Assembly: GCA_020344315.1 (NCBI GenBank)
Contig: CP070820.1
Span: 834,449-874,459 of the forward strand
Source of the DNA: Candidatus Bathyarchaeum sp.
Lineage (GTDB): Archaea > Thermoproteota > Bathyarchaeia > Bathyarchaeales > Bathyarchaeaceae
DNA: 40,011 bases
Direction: 5' to 3'
The notes under the pieces: model-generated
Databases searched by the model: none
Told to the model about the DNA's origin: nothing
Seen by the model: only the letters and a program-made list of their open reading frames with translations
Translations under genes and position numbers: made by a program
Part shown: piece after piece, positions 8,179 through 15,537 of the stretch
How the letters are laid out: each line of letters opens with the position of its first letter
Numbering within the stretch: position 1 is the stretch's first letter

Positions 8179-8685
8179 TTATGTTTGAGGTAGGTCGCTG
8201 TAGGAGAGGGTTTCAAAATTGTTTGGGTCTATCTTCAGCTTAGCCATAATTTTTTCTAGAATCTGCCGATCTTTTTCTGCCACCTTTGAATCATCGGAGG
8301 TTCGTCTTTCGAATTCAATGAATTTGCCGAGTTTCTTTACAGTGTCCATGTGAATCTGGGTTCCTTGATACTTGTAGATTTCTCTGACTTTTTCTATGAC
8401 GGTTAGTGGAGTTAGAATCTTCTTAAGTATCTTTTTCAGGTCTTCTGGTTCTTTGATTTCGAGAATGAAGGCATTGTCTCTTTTCGGTCCCGGGATGTTC
8501 TCTCTCTCATAATAGATCAACTCCGCTGTGTGGTTACCCTCAACTTCTCTCAGCTTCAATCTTCCCTCCGGGACCTTGAAATAGAGGTCCGTTTGCTGAA
8601 AGGTTTCTACATATTGGGCTCCTAGAGCAGACAATTTCTTTCTCAAAAATTCGTGGTCCCTGACTCTTGCCTTCAACTCTATCAT
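8179..8685 (-). CDS. CYTH-domain protein (class IV adenylate cyclase-like)
   Basis: A protein of about 168 residues with the CYTH tunnel fold. It opens with MIELKARV, the start of the ExExK-type first strand, although the first Glu is replaced by the initiator Met. Further charged strand motifs are TDLYFKVPEGRLKLREVEG, AELIYYERE, FILEIKEPED and IHMDTVKKLGKFIEFER. CYTH proteins act on triphosphates (adenylate cyclase, thiamine triphosphatase or polyphosphatase) with divalent metals. The start at 8685 matches the family's N-terminus; a longer reading from GTG 8739 adds 18 residues with no better ribosome site. The gene stands alone, convergent with the glycosidase. Confidence 0.75.
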   Translation of the reverse strand: MIELKARVRDHEFLRKKLSALGAQYVETFQQTDLYFKVPEGRLKLREVEGNHTAELIYYERENIPGPKRDNAFILEIKEPEDLKKILKKILTPLTVIEKVREIYKYQGTQIHMDTVKKLGKFIEFERRTSDDSKVAEKDRQILEKIMAKLKIDPNNFETLSYSDLPQT

Positions 8686-8806
8686 CTTGTACTTAAAGCT
8701 GTGATGCGCCTCTATCTTCAATATGCAATCAACTCTCACAAAAAGAATCGTGGCAATGACTATTTTGATTTTCTATCAGCCAAAACAGAGAGGAAGGTTA
8801 CTGTTC

Positions 8807-9388
8807 TTACGAACTTGGACGAGATAGTTTCTTTTTTATGGCTACAGCGAATAACGTGGCAATCAATATCAGTGGAAAAATGGTCCATGATGGAAACTCC
8901 GGGATTATAGCAGTATCAACTAGAGTAGTGTCAATGGTGAAGTAAACAGTAGCAGAGCTGACTACCTTTATTGGGTTTTCAGAGTACCTTTTAACCGTTA
9001 ATTCGTATGTACTATCTGCCAAGTTCGAAAAAAGAGAATTGTAGTGCGCAACAAAGGTCTCTGATCTATTCTGGGAAGTACCTACAATCCAATCCGAATC
9101 AGTGTTAATTATCTTAGAAAAAACAGTAGCCCATTCATCAACCTCTCTTTTGCTCAGAGTGTAGCGAGTTGGAGGCTGATTTTCGTCAAGGCATTCAACG
9201 GTGAAATTAATGGGAAGCGTTTCTACATTGTAGGTTTTGTTTTGGGGTGATTGCACGACAATAATGTCCTTCCAAAAAAGCCGAGCCATTCCGTAGGGAT
9301 TAGCCTTAACCACCTCAACAACCAGCACTCCCACAAATAATAAAGAAATAAGCGCGTAGATCATTATCGCTGCTGAAGTTTTTTTCAT
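8807..9388 (-). CDS. Secreted protein with IPEFPSW-type C-terminal anchor
   Basis: A 193-residue protein: signal peptide at about 1-29 ending near VVKA, an extracellular domain of about 130 residues with strands such as TYNVETLPINFTVEC and TYELTVKRY, then IIPEFPSW, a membrane helix (about 167-186) and the basic tail KKKLSRPSS. This tail is the recurrent surface-anchoring signature of secreted proteins in this lineage, comparable to but not the same as archaeosortase tails. The upstream region holds a TATA-like ATTTTAAA flanked by two near-identical inverted repeats (9436-9450 and 9466-9487), so this gene is likely under specific control. Function unknown. Confidence 0.7.
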   Translation of the reverse strand: MKKTSAAIMIYALISLLFVGVLVVEVVKANPYGMARLFWKDIIVVQSPQNKTYNVETLPINFTVECLDENQPPTRYTLSKREVDEWATVFSKIINTDSDWIVGTSQNRSETFVAHYNSLFSNLADSTYELTVKRYSENPIKVVSSATVYFTIDTTLVDTAIIPEFPSWTIFPLILIATLFAVAIKKKLSRPSS

Positions 9389-9435
9389 TAATCACACACA
9401 ATTACAATAGAAAATGATTCTCTTAGGGCTTTTTA

Positions 9436-9487
9436 TCAAGAAACCTTGACTAACATTTAAAATTGTAGGTCAAGAAACTTTGACCTA
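9436..9487 (-). promoter_or_regulatory. Tandem operator-like inverted repeats flanking a TATA box
   Basis: Two copies of TCAAGAAAC(C/T)TTGAC, 14 of 15 bases alike, start 34 bp apart at 9436 and 9470. Each is an inverted repeat. The first has arms TCAAG and CTTGA. The second has perfect 8-bp arms, TAGGTCAA (9466-9473) and TTGACCTA (9480-9487). Between them, on the minus strand, lies ATTTTAAA (9456-9463), a good TATA box for the gene starting at 9388. A spacing of about three helical turns suits two regulator dimers on one DNA face. Confidence 0.55.
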
Positions 9488-9664
9488 AACTAATCTACTC
9501 ACCAATATCGTTGGGAATGCAGACAGTTACAATAGAGCTTTCTTTTGTTCGAATAATGGAAGTTTTTGGTTTTGTTTGTGAGAGCTTGTTTTGACTTTAG
9601 GGTAAGGTTAATAGGTTAGCGTTTCATCTAGCATGCTGTCCATTACAAATAGGAGAATAATCAA

Positions 9665-11875
9665 GTGCCCAAATTCAGGCAAACGAGCGACATCGTAAAG
9701 CTCATGACCAACAAAGAGGACATCAGAGACATAGGAATAATCGCCCACATAGACCACGGAAAAACAACCATGTCAGACTCCCTGCTAGCCGAAGCAGGCC
9801 TCCTCTCACCTAAAATCGCAGGAGCAGCAAGAGCCCTCGACTACCTAGAGGAGGAACAGAAACGGGGAATCACCATCAAAACAGCCAACATCTCCCTCCT
9901 CCACGAAATCGAAGGCACATCACACGTAGTCAACCTCATAGACACCCCCGGGCACGTAGACTTCACAGGCAAAGTAACCCGCGCCCTAAGAGCCATCGAC
10001 GGAGCAGTCGTAGTTGTAGACGCAGTCGAAGAAGTGATGGTTCAAACAGAAACCGTCACCCGCCAAGCCCTCAACGAACGAGTCAAACCTGTTCTTTTCA
10101 TCAACAAAGTCGACCGCCTAATCAAAGAACTCAAACTCACTGCAGACCAAATGCAAACCAAACTTCTCCGAATAATCCAAGACTTCAACAACCTCATCTC
10201 CCTATACGGAGAGAAAGAACACAAAAAACAATGGAGAGTCGACCCAACTAATGGAACTGTAGCCTTCGGCTCCGCCCTGCACAAATGGGGCTTCACCCTC
10301 GACATAGCCCAGCAAAAGGGAATAAAATTCAGTGACGTCGTGGACTCTTATCAAAACGGACGTTATGAAGAACTTGCAACAACCGTTCCTCTTCATGATG
10401 CAATACTTAACATGGCAGTTAAGAATCTTCCAAACCCTGTAGTCGCTCAGAAATATCGAGTTCCAAAAATTTGGAAGGGCGAGTTGGACTCCGAGATTGG
10501 AAAGGCTATGATCAACTGTGACGAGAATGGTCCAACCGTTATATGTTTGACATCAGCACAGATGGACCCCCATGCGGGCTTAGTCGCTACAGGCCGCACT
10601 TTTTCAGGGGTCATTCAGGAGGGTGATCGAGTTTATTTGGTGGGCGCCAAGAAGGATTATCGTGTTCAGCAGGTCTCTATGTATATGGGCGCCTTCAGAG
10701 AGGTTGTTGGTCGCATAGTCGCCGGAAACATCGCTGCAGTGCTGGGATTAGATCTTGCTAGGGCAGGAGAAACCCTTGTAGATGTTGACCACAAAGGCGC
10801 TATGATGCCCTTTGAAAGCATAAAATATGTCTCTGAGCCCGTTATCACCATTGCCGTAGAACCCAAGCATCCTAGGGAGCTGCCGCGCCTCGTAGATTTA
10901 ATGGGTCGATTAGCTATTGACGATCCAAACTTGGTAACTAAAATTAACAAAGAGACGGGCGAGTATCTTCTCAGCGGAATGGGTGAACTCCATCTTGAGA
11001 TAGCTGTCAAGTTCCTCAAAGAATATGGTGGTGGACTAGAGCTTATAACATCCCGTCCAATAGTCGTCTACCGGGAAAGTATAGCTGGCCAAGGAGTAGT
11101 AGCGATGGCAAAGAGCCCCAACAAACACAGCAGATTCTGGGTCCAAGTTGAACCTCTTGAACAGAATGTTATTGAACTGATGGAAAAAGGCGATCTTTTT
11201 GAAGCGATGGGACGAAAGCGGATTGACGGCGTTCTACGCGAGGCAGCAGGATGGTCTGCCAAAGAAGCGAAAAACGTATGGGCCTTAGAAGAACATAAAA
11301 ACATCCTATTGGACATGACGAAAGGTATTCAATACCTTCGAGAAGTGAAGGAGACAGTCAATTCAGGTTTCAGATGGGCAACCAAAAATGGGCCCCTCTC
11401 CGATGAACCAATACGCGGAGTCAAGGTGAAGCTTTTGGACGCAAAGCTGCACGAAGACCCTGTACACCGTGGACCAGCACAGATCATGCCGGCAATGAAA
11501 AGAGCTGTTTGGGGGTCTTTCCTGACAGCCCAACCGGTCCTCTCTGAACCAATATACAAAATTGGTGTTTCAGTTCCTCACCAATTTGTTGGCGAAGTAA
11601 CTGGATTAATAACCCGTAAGAGAGGAAGAGTAACTGCTTCAGAACAGAAGGGGCCAGTTACAATGATTACCGGATTCATTCCTGTTGCCGAGACCTTTGG
11701 TCTCTCAGCTGACATGAGATCAGCGACTTCTGGGCATGCTTTCTGGCAGACGCAGTTTGATCATTGGGAAAAGGTTCCTGAAAGCCTTGCCATGGATGTC
11801 ATTGCGGAGATTCGGAAGAGAAGGGGACTGCCTGAGGAGATACCTAAAGCAAACAAATTCATTGACGAAGCTTAA
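9665..11875 (+). CDS. fusA: Translation elongation factor 2
   Basis: A full-length 736-residue archaeal EF-2, the GTPase that drives translocation. G1 is AHIDHGKTT at 27-35, G3 is DTPGHVD near 93 and G4 is NKVD near 147. Domain IV holds HEDPVHRGPAQIMPA, with His601 in the position modified to diphthamide in archaea and eukaryotes. The C-terminus (SGHAFWQTQFDHWEKVP) is typical. GTG 9665 is preceded by AGGAG at 9651-9655. Codon use changes abruptly within the gene near 10,330: C-ending codons dominate before, mixed T- and C-ending codons after. The reading frame is intact throughout. Confidence 0.98.
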   Translation: MPKFRQTSDIVKLMTNKEDIRDIGIIAHIDHGKTTMSDSLLAEAGLLSPKIAGAARALDYLEEEQKRGITIKTANISLLHEIEGTSHVVNLIDTPGHVDFTGKVTRALRAIDGAVVVVDAVEEVMVQTETVTRQALNERVKPVLFINKVDRLIKELKLTADQMQTKLLRIIQDFNNLISLYGEKEHKKQWRVDPTNGTVAFGSALHKWGFTLDIAQQKGIKFSDVVDSYQNGRYEELATTVPLHDAILNMAVKNLPNPVVAQKYRVPKIWKGELDSEIGKAMINCDENGPTVICLTSAQMDPHAGLVATGRTFSGVIQEGDRVYLVGAKKDYRVQQVSMYMGAFREVVGRIVAGNIAAVLGLDLARAGETLVDVDHKGAMMPFESIKYVSEPVITIAVEPKHPRELPRLVDLMGRLAIDDPNLVTKINKETGEYLLSGMGELHLEIAVKFLKEYGGGLELITSRPIVVYRESIAGQGVVAMAKSPNKHSRFWVQVEPLEQNVIELMEKGDLFEAMGRKRIDGVLREAAGWSAKEAKNVWALEEHKNILLDMTKGIQYLREVKETVNSGFRWATKNGPLSDEPIRGVKVKLLDAKLHEDPVHRGPAQIMPAMKRAVWGSFLTAQPVLSEPIYKIGVSVPHQFVGEVTGLITRKRGRVTASEQKGPVTMITGFIPVAETFGLSADMRSATSGHAFWQTQFDHWEKVPESLAMDVIAEIRKRRGLPEEIPKANKFIDEA

Positions 11876-11946
11876 ACTGGACAGCTAAGCTGCCAAACTA
11901 ATCAAAGATATTAAGGTGTGACATTCTTTATTTTTTAGTTGGCAAT

Positions 11947-12807
11947 ATGGTTATGTTGATTACTCCTTTTGATCCTTGGAGTTCCGAGTTGTGCACGTGC
12001 CCGGATAAGTTGACTTTTAATCCTTATACTGGGTGTGATCATGGGTGTCTCTACTGTTACGCTTCCTCGTACATCCCTCGTTTCTATGATTGTAGACCCA
12101 AGAAAGACCTGATTTCTAGGCTGAAGAGGGAGGCTGCCAGATTGAATGGTGAGCTGGTTTCCATATCTAACTCTTCGGATCCTTATCCGCGGCTGGAACA
12201 GAAGACTGGTTTGACGAGAAGATGTTTAGAGATATTAGCAGACAGCAGTTGCAGGCTTCAGATAGTTACGAAATCTGACTTGGTTGTAAGAGACATCGAC
12301 ATCCTAAGAGAAATTCCTTGTGTGGTTTCAGTTACTATCCTCACTGACGATGATGGGCTCTCTAGGAAGCTTGAGCCAGGCGCTCCTGTCTCTTCGAGAC
12401 GGCTTAGAGCAATTGAATTGCTGGTTAGGGAAGAGGTTCCTACTACTGTGAGAATTGACCCTGTTATTCCATTTCTTAATGAAGATTTGGCCGGGCTTGT
12501 GGAAGCTGTTGCCTGTTTAGGGGTGCTGCATATTACCTCTTCATCGTATAAGGTGAAACCTGATAATTGGAGGAGATTCAGCCAGAGATTTTCAGAGGTG
12601 GCGGAGAAATTGCGACCATTTTATTTCGGGAAGGGAGAGAGAATTGGTCGTTCCATGTATTTGCCGAGGGATTTGAGATTTAGCTTGATGAAAAAGGTGA
12701 AAGAGTTGGCTGAAGAAAACAACATGAAATTTGGATGCTGCAGAGAAGGATTCAGCTTGAATTCCACCGTTTGCGATGGCTCTTGGGCAATTAGGAAGCA
12801 TAAATAG
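11947..12807 (+). CDS. Radical SAM protein, spore-photolyase-like family
   Basis: A 286-residue protein. TGCDHGCLYCYA at about residues 28-39 supplies the CxxxCxxC cluster that binds the radical SAM 4Fe-4S centre. SNSSDPYPRLEQKTGLTR near 72 and RIDPVIPFLNED near 166 are characteristic of SPL-like (Rv2578c-type) members. The late CCREGF near 258 could add further metal ligands. It probably makes a 5'-deoxyadenosyl radical, but the substrate is unknown; true spore photolyase activity is not implied. ATG 11947 has no ribosome site; a TATA-like ATATTAA near 11908 would give a nearly leaderless start. It directly precedes the tRNA-associated island. Confidence 0.8.
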   Translation: MVMLITPFDPWSSELCTCPDKLTFNPYTGCDHGCLYCYASSYIPRFYDCRPKKDLISRLKREAARLNGELVSISNSSDPYPRLEQKTGLTRRCLEILADSSCRLQIVTKSDLVVRDIDILREIPCVVSVTILTDDDGLSRKLEPGAPVSSRRLRAIELLVREEVPTTVRIDPVIPFLNEDLAGLVEAVACLGVLHITSSSYKVKPDNWRRFSQRFSEVAEKLRPFYFGKGERIGRSMYLPRDLRFSLMKKVKELAEENNMKFGCCREGFSLNSTVCDGSWAIRKHK

Positions 12808-12909
12808 CGGATTACTTTGATGGAGCAAGATTTTCAGGAAAAGGCTGTTTTCAACATACTGCTGTTATTAGGCTTCAAATATGATTGTGCCTTTTAGGCT
12901 TCAGTAGAA

Positions 12910-12953
12910 TAGTGCGGTGTGTGGGATTCGAACCCACGAACCCCTACGGGACA
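12910..12953 (-). repeat. Displaced 3' fragment of tRNA-Leu (attachment-site copy)
   Basis: These 44 bases repeat 19,206-19,249, the 3' part of the intact tRNA-Leu(GAG), in the same orientation. The inner 33 bases (12,921-12,953, matching 19,217-19,249) are identical and cover the variable arm and T arm. The outer acceptor part has three mismatches, at 12,911, 12,918 and 12,920. The 5' half of a tRNA is absent: the sequence beyond 12,954 is unrelated. This is what integration into the 3' end of a tRNA gene leaves at the far end of an element. Confidence 0.8.
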
Positions 12954-13081
12954 TATAATTGGCAGTAGAATCTTTCTTAGCGGTCTTTGACGTCTTTCTT
13001 CTCTTCTATTTGGGTACTATTATGTTACCTGATTCTGTTTATAGGATATTTGAACTTGGTAGGATTCAAAAAAGCATTGAA

Positions 13082-13165
13082 AAATAGCACGGTTTGGTTT
13101 TCTGTGGGATGAGCACACATAAAGATGAAATCCTTGTAGGCAAACCTAAGGGATTTATCTTAACA
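13082..13165. repeat. Imperfect repeat R, copy 1
   Basis: This non-coding stretch shares a run containing GGGATGAGCACACA (from about 13,109) and GGCAAACCT (from about 13,139) with 13,668-13,760. Flanking bases are also alike (TGGTTTT before; AAGG and TATC after). The two copies lie about 580 bp apart within the island. The region 12,808-13,356 otherwise holds only the tRNA fragment and foldback copy 1; I see no convincing gene in it. Confidence 0.5.
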
Positions 13166-13284
13166 TTCTAACGGTGAATGAATGAGTTGTGTACCCATCC
13201 CAATTAGTTTCCTCATGACATACTCAGTTATAACTTTTGAGAATACCTAATCTAGAGTCCAAGACAACTTTAATTCTACAAGAG

Positions 13285-13348
13285 ATAATCTAATTTTGCT
13301 GTTTTCTGGTTAGAAAAGGAAAGAAGAAAAAAAGAAGGGGGAGACTAT
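13285..13348. repeat. Foldback element F, copy 1
   Basis: The outer arms are ATAATCT (13,285-13,291) and AGACTAT (13,342-13,348), pairing with one mismatch. The inner hairpin is TTTTCT (13,302-13,307), loop GGTT, AGAAAA (13,312-13,317). The conserved core around the inner hairpin recurs at 13,998 and 14,787. It sits just past the 3' end of the minus-strand zinc gene, so it would be transcribed if that gene reads through. Confidence 0.55.
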
Positions 13349-13356
13349 TGCTCGCA

Positions 13357-13613
13357 TTAGTATGATGCTATTTCGTTTCCGCATTTGGCACATACAAATG
13401 TTGAGAACCACACTTGCTACATTTCAAGGAAAAATCGTTTAGTTTTTCCAACAGTTCTATTGCTTCAAACTCGTCTAACCCTAGTTTGACGAGGTGCCCC
13501 ACAGTTTCTTTTTTGATTTTCTTTGAAAAATGAGTTCTAGCGCGCATAGCTGCATCGATTAGCTGTTGCATTCTTTCTTTATAATCGTTGACAATTTCTT
13601 TTTGCTTGCGCAT
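13357..13613 (-). pseudogene. Frameshifted zinc-ribbon protein gene
   Basis: ATG 13,613 opens MRKQKEIVNDYKERMQQL, a helical, charged segment followed by VKLGLDEFEAIELLEKL and then CSKCG, the first half of a zinc ribbon. The frame then ends at 13,368 without the second cysteine pair. Shifting frame at about 13,407-13,411 restores FSTFVCAKCGNEIASY and a stop at 13,357, a complete CxxC-n-CxxC ribbon. Loss of one G in a short run explains this. A TATA-like TTATATTTTT near 13,650 and a GGGGG run upstream of the ATG support expression of the original gene. It is either a real mutation or a single-base sequencing error. Confidence 0.65.
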
Positions 13614-13667
13614 AACCCATCGCCCCCAGTTATAATCATAGGTGTACAAAAATATAAGCTTTCAAAA

Positions 13668-13760
13668 AAGAGTGTGGTGTGGTTTTGTATGGGATGAGCA
13701 CACAACGGAAAACAATAGAATCCATTCAGGCAAACCTGAAGGACCTATCAGCGATGATTT
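13668..13760. repeat. Imperfect repeat R, copy 2
   Basis: Second copy of the repeat at 13,082-13,165, sharing TGGTTTT, GGGATGAGCACACA, AATCCATT-like bases, GGCAAACCT and TATC in the same order. It overlaps the upstream side of the zinc-ribbon gene. The stretch 13,614-14,095 has no gene I can support. A 67-codon open frame at 13,642 runs through this repeat and has no ribosome site or recognisable composition, so it is left out. Confidence 0.5.
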
Positions 13761-13913
13761 CCGATGGCAAGTGCGCTCATACCAATTAAAAAGTTCAAAA
13801 ACTAAGCCCGATAAAACATTTCAGAAACCACAATCTAGATTCTAAATGTAACCCTGAACAAATAACCAAGTAATTCTCTCTCAATATCGGAATCGCCTAG
13901 TAAACGTAGTATT

Positions 13914-14030
13914 CTCCTAATCCCCTCTTTTATTTTAGTCTACAATGCATTAACTGATTCCAATGACTGTTTGTTAGATGATGATCTATCGTTACTGTTT
14001 TCTGGTAAGAAAAGACAAAGAGGAGATTAT
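13914..14030. repeat. Foldback element F, copy 2
   Basis: The outer arms are ATGATCT (13,981-13,987) and AGATTAT (14,024-14,030), pairing through one G-T wobble. The inner hairpin is TTTTCT (13,998-14,003), loop GGTA, AGAAAA (14,008-14,013). Upstream similarity to copy 3 extends back to about 13,914 (CTCCTAAT, TTTAGTC, TTCCAATGACTGTT), so these two copies form a repeat of about 115-130 bp. It lies 65 bp before the RHH gene at 14,096. Confidence 0.55.
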
Positions 14031-14095
14031 TGGGTTACCATCAAAGATGTTAAATCATGACACATTACAATATCTTCTTTCATTAGGGGAATAAT

Positions 14096-14707
14096 ATGTC
14101 TCTTCCAGAAAAAAGAAGGATTAGTCGTTCATTCAGATTAGATGAAGAATGGTTCAAGGTCTTGAAAGAGGAGGCTGAAAGAGAGGGAATAAGTGCTAAT
14201 GCTCTTGTTAATAAGATTCTGAAGGATTACGCCCAAGTCTATAGATTTTCTAAGCGTTTCGGAATTGTATATCTATCATACCCCACATTATCTGCCTTTG
14301 TGAATTGTTGTCCCAAGGACAGGGTAATCGAAATAGCAGAATTTTCAGCTTCAACACTTGTTAAGGATGGTATGCGAACAATGGGATTGTCTATGAATTA
14401 CGACTCGGTGGCATATTTTATCAAGAATATTTTTGGCGGATTGGCAGGTTGGTTCAGCTGTGATCATCACATTATGGGTAATAAAGAAGTGTTTCATTTA
14501 CGTCATGGTCTTGGAAATAAGTGGAGTATCTTCATTGCTGAAGTAACATCTACAATGTTCAAGTATCTTTTGAACAAAAAGGTAGAAACTGAGATTTTAG
14601 AAAGTTCTGTAACCATAACAATTGAGCGGAAGAGAAGACCCTTTCAGCCTTCCCCAATATTGATAAAGAGAATGTACGACAAGGTTAAGCTAAAGACACT
14701 CTCCTAA
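14096..14707 (+). CDS. Ribbon-helix-helix DNA-binding protein with unknown C-terminal domain
   Basis: A 203-residue protein. Residues about 6-50 (RRISRSFRLDEEWFKVLKEEAERE... ISANALVNKILKDY) fit a ribbon-helix-helix fold: one basic strand followed by two helices. The remaining 150 residues form a separate domain with FSCDHHIMGN, LRHGLGNKWSIFIAEVTSTMFKYLL and ESSVTITIERKRR. His and Cys residues at FSCDHH and LRHGLG could bind a metal or small ligand. The architecture suggests a regulator with a sensor domain. ATG 14,096 is preceded by AGGGGA (14,084-14,089). Foldback copy 2 lies upstream and copy 3 directly downstream, which makes those elements candidate targets. Confidence 0.65.
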   Translation: MSLPEKRRISRSFRLDEEWFKVLKEEAEREGISANALVNKILKDYAQVYRFSKRFGIVYLSYPTLSAFVNCCPKDRVIEIAEFSASTLVKDGMRTMGLSMNYDSVAYFIKNIFGGLAGWFSCDHHIMGNKEVFHLRHGLGNKWSIFIAEVTSTMFKYLLNKKVETEILESSVTITIERKRRPFQPSPILIKRMYDKVKLKTLS

Positions 14708-14828
14708 TTCCCATCTTTTTAGTCCACTCAACAGTTAAGAAGACTGGTTCCATTGACTGTTATTCAGACGATAATCTAATTTACAGTTTTCTGGTGAGAA
14801 AGAAAAGGAGAAGAAAAGAGGAGATTAT
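14699..14828. repeat. Foldback element F, copy 3
   Basis: The outer arms ATAATCT (14,771-14,777) and AGATTAT (14,822-14,828) are perfectly complementary. The inner hairpin is TTTTCT (14,787-14,792), loop GGTG, AGAAA (14,797-14,801). Upstream similarity to copy 2 starts at about 14,699. The right arm overlaps the stop codon of the minus-strand gene that ends at 14,825. Confidence 0.55.
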
Positions 14829-15335
14829 GGAGGAGGTGGAAAAGGAAACGGTGGGAACTCTACTACTGGATTAGGGATTCCTTCTTCCCAGAGTATTACC
14901 CAACGGATGTTTTCCATCTGACCCATTCTGACTGCAGCGATCACACGACCAACCACCAACACACCAGTATGGAGAATGTCACGCTCCTCTATCCAATTAA
15001 GACCTAAGGAGGGTTCTTCTACAGTAGTTCCTACATAATGGAAGTTGGTTTTTATAATTCCAAGAAAGTCTCCACATTCTTCATCTTCATCTATATACAC
15101 ACGCATTCTCTGCAGAATATCTATTTCAACCCAAAATAGACCAGCTGATATCAATTCTTTAAAAAACTAAGGTTCCATGAGCCAACGATTTAATGTACAT
15201 GCCCTCTACAGGTCCCTCAGAGACTTCATGAAGGAACATTTTTTCGGGTTTTGTTGCGTACGCTGCAGACATTGGCAAAGCTAAAATAGCAACAACCAAC
15301 AAACTACCGAAAACACCTAAAATTTTCTTATTCAT
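14825..15335 (-). pseudogene. Frameshifted secreted protein gene
   Basis: ATG 15,335 follows an excellent AAGGAGGTGAT site and opens a signal peptide (MNKKILGVFGSLLVVAILAL, cleavage likely after SAAYA). The frame ends at 15,159 after HGTLVF. Skipping one T in the six-base run opposite 15,161-15,166 joins it to a 109-residue open frame (KELISAGLFWVEIDILQRM ... NPVVEF and a proline-rich end PPFPFPPPP) that stops at 14,825. The joined product is about 169 residues. The homopolymer position means sequencing error is possible; otherwise only a 58-residue peptide is made. No known family; the domain has acidic DEDEECGDF and repeated strand patterns. Confidence 0.65.
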
Positions 15336-15464
15336 TGTTTATCACCTCCTTCCCAGTCTTTTCACCTAGGAAAGAGTACTCTAGAAACAGAGTGTTGACG
15401 CGCTCCCCCTCTCTCTTAGTGCAATCTCAGGTGTTTATGGCATGTTACATTAAAGGTTTGCTGA

Positions 15465-15497
15465 AGGAGATTCCTCAATTTTCTAGAGGAATCTTCT
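15465..15497 (-). terminator. Strong hairpin after the small zinc-protein gene
   Basis: AGATTCCTC (15,468-15,476) and GAGGAATCT (15,486-15,494) pair perfectly over 9 bp around a 9-base loop, extendable to 12 bp with one wobble. It lies about 40 bp beyond the 15,538 stop on the minus strand and before the secreted-protein promoter. The region 15,336-15,537 holds nothing else I can name. Confidence 0.45.
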
Positions 15498-15537
15498 ATA
15501 TACGTAGATTATGATTAAGGTGTATAAGTAATTATAT

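Noticed and set aside
12820..12897. 25-codon ORF starting MEQDFQEKAVFNILLLL, just before the tRNA fragment
   Set aside because: It could be a gene truncated by integration, but it is too short and lacks a ribosome site; no homology can be judged by eye.
12954..13356. Possible integrase remnant next to the displaced tRNA fragment
   Set aside because: Reading both strands gave only lysine-rich fragments broken by stops and no R-H-R-Y recombinase motifs.
13642..13845. 67-codon open frame on the plus strand
   Set aside because: It runs through repeat R copy 2 and the upstream region of the zinc-ribbon gene, lacks a ribosome site, and its composition does not resemble a protein family.
12808..14095. 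CRISPR array suggested by the repeats
   Set aside because: The repeats are imperfect, of two kinds and irregularly spaced, with no short identical repeats or uniform spacers and no cas genes nearby.
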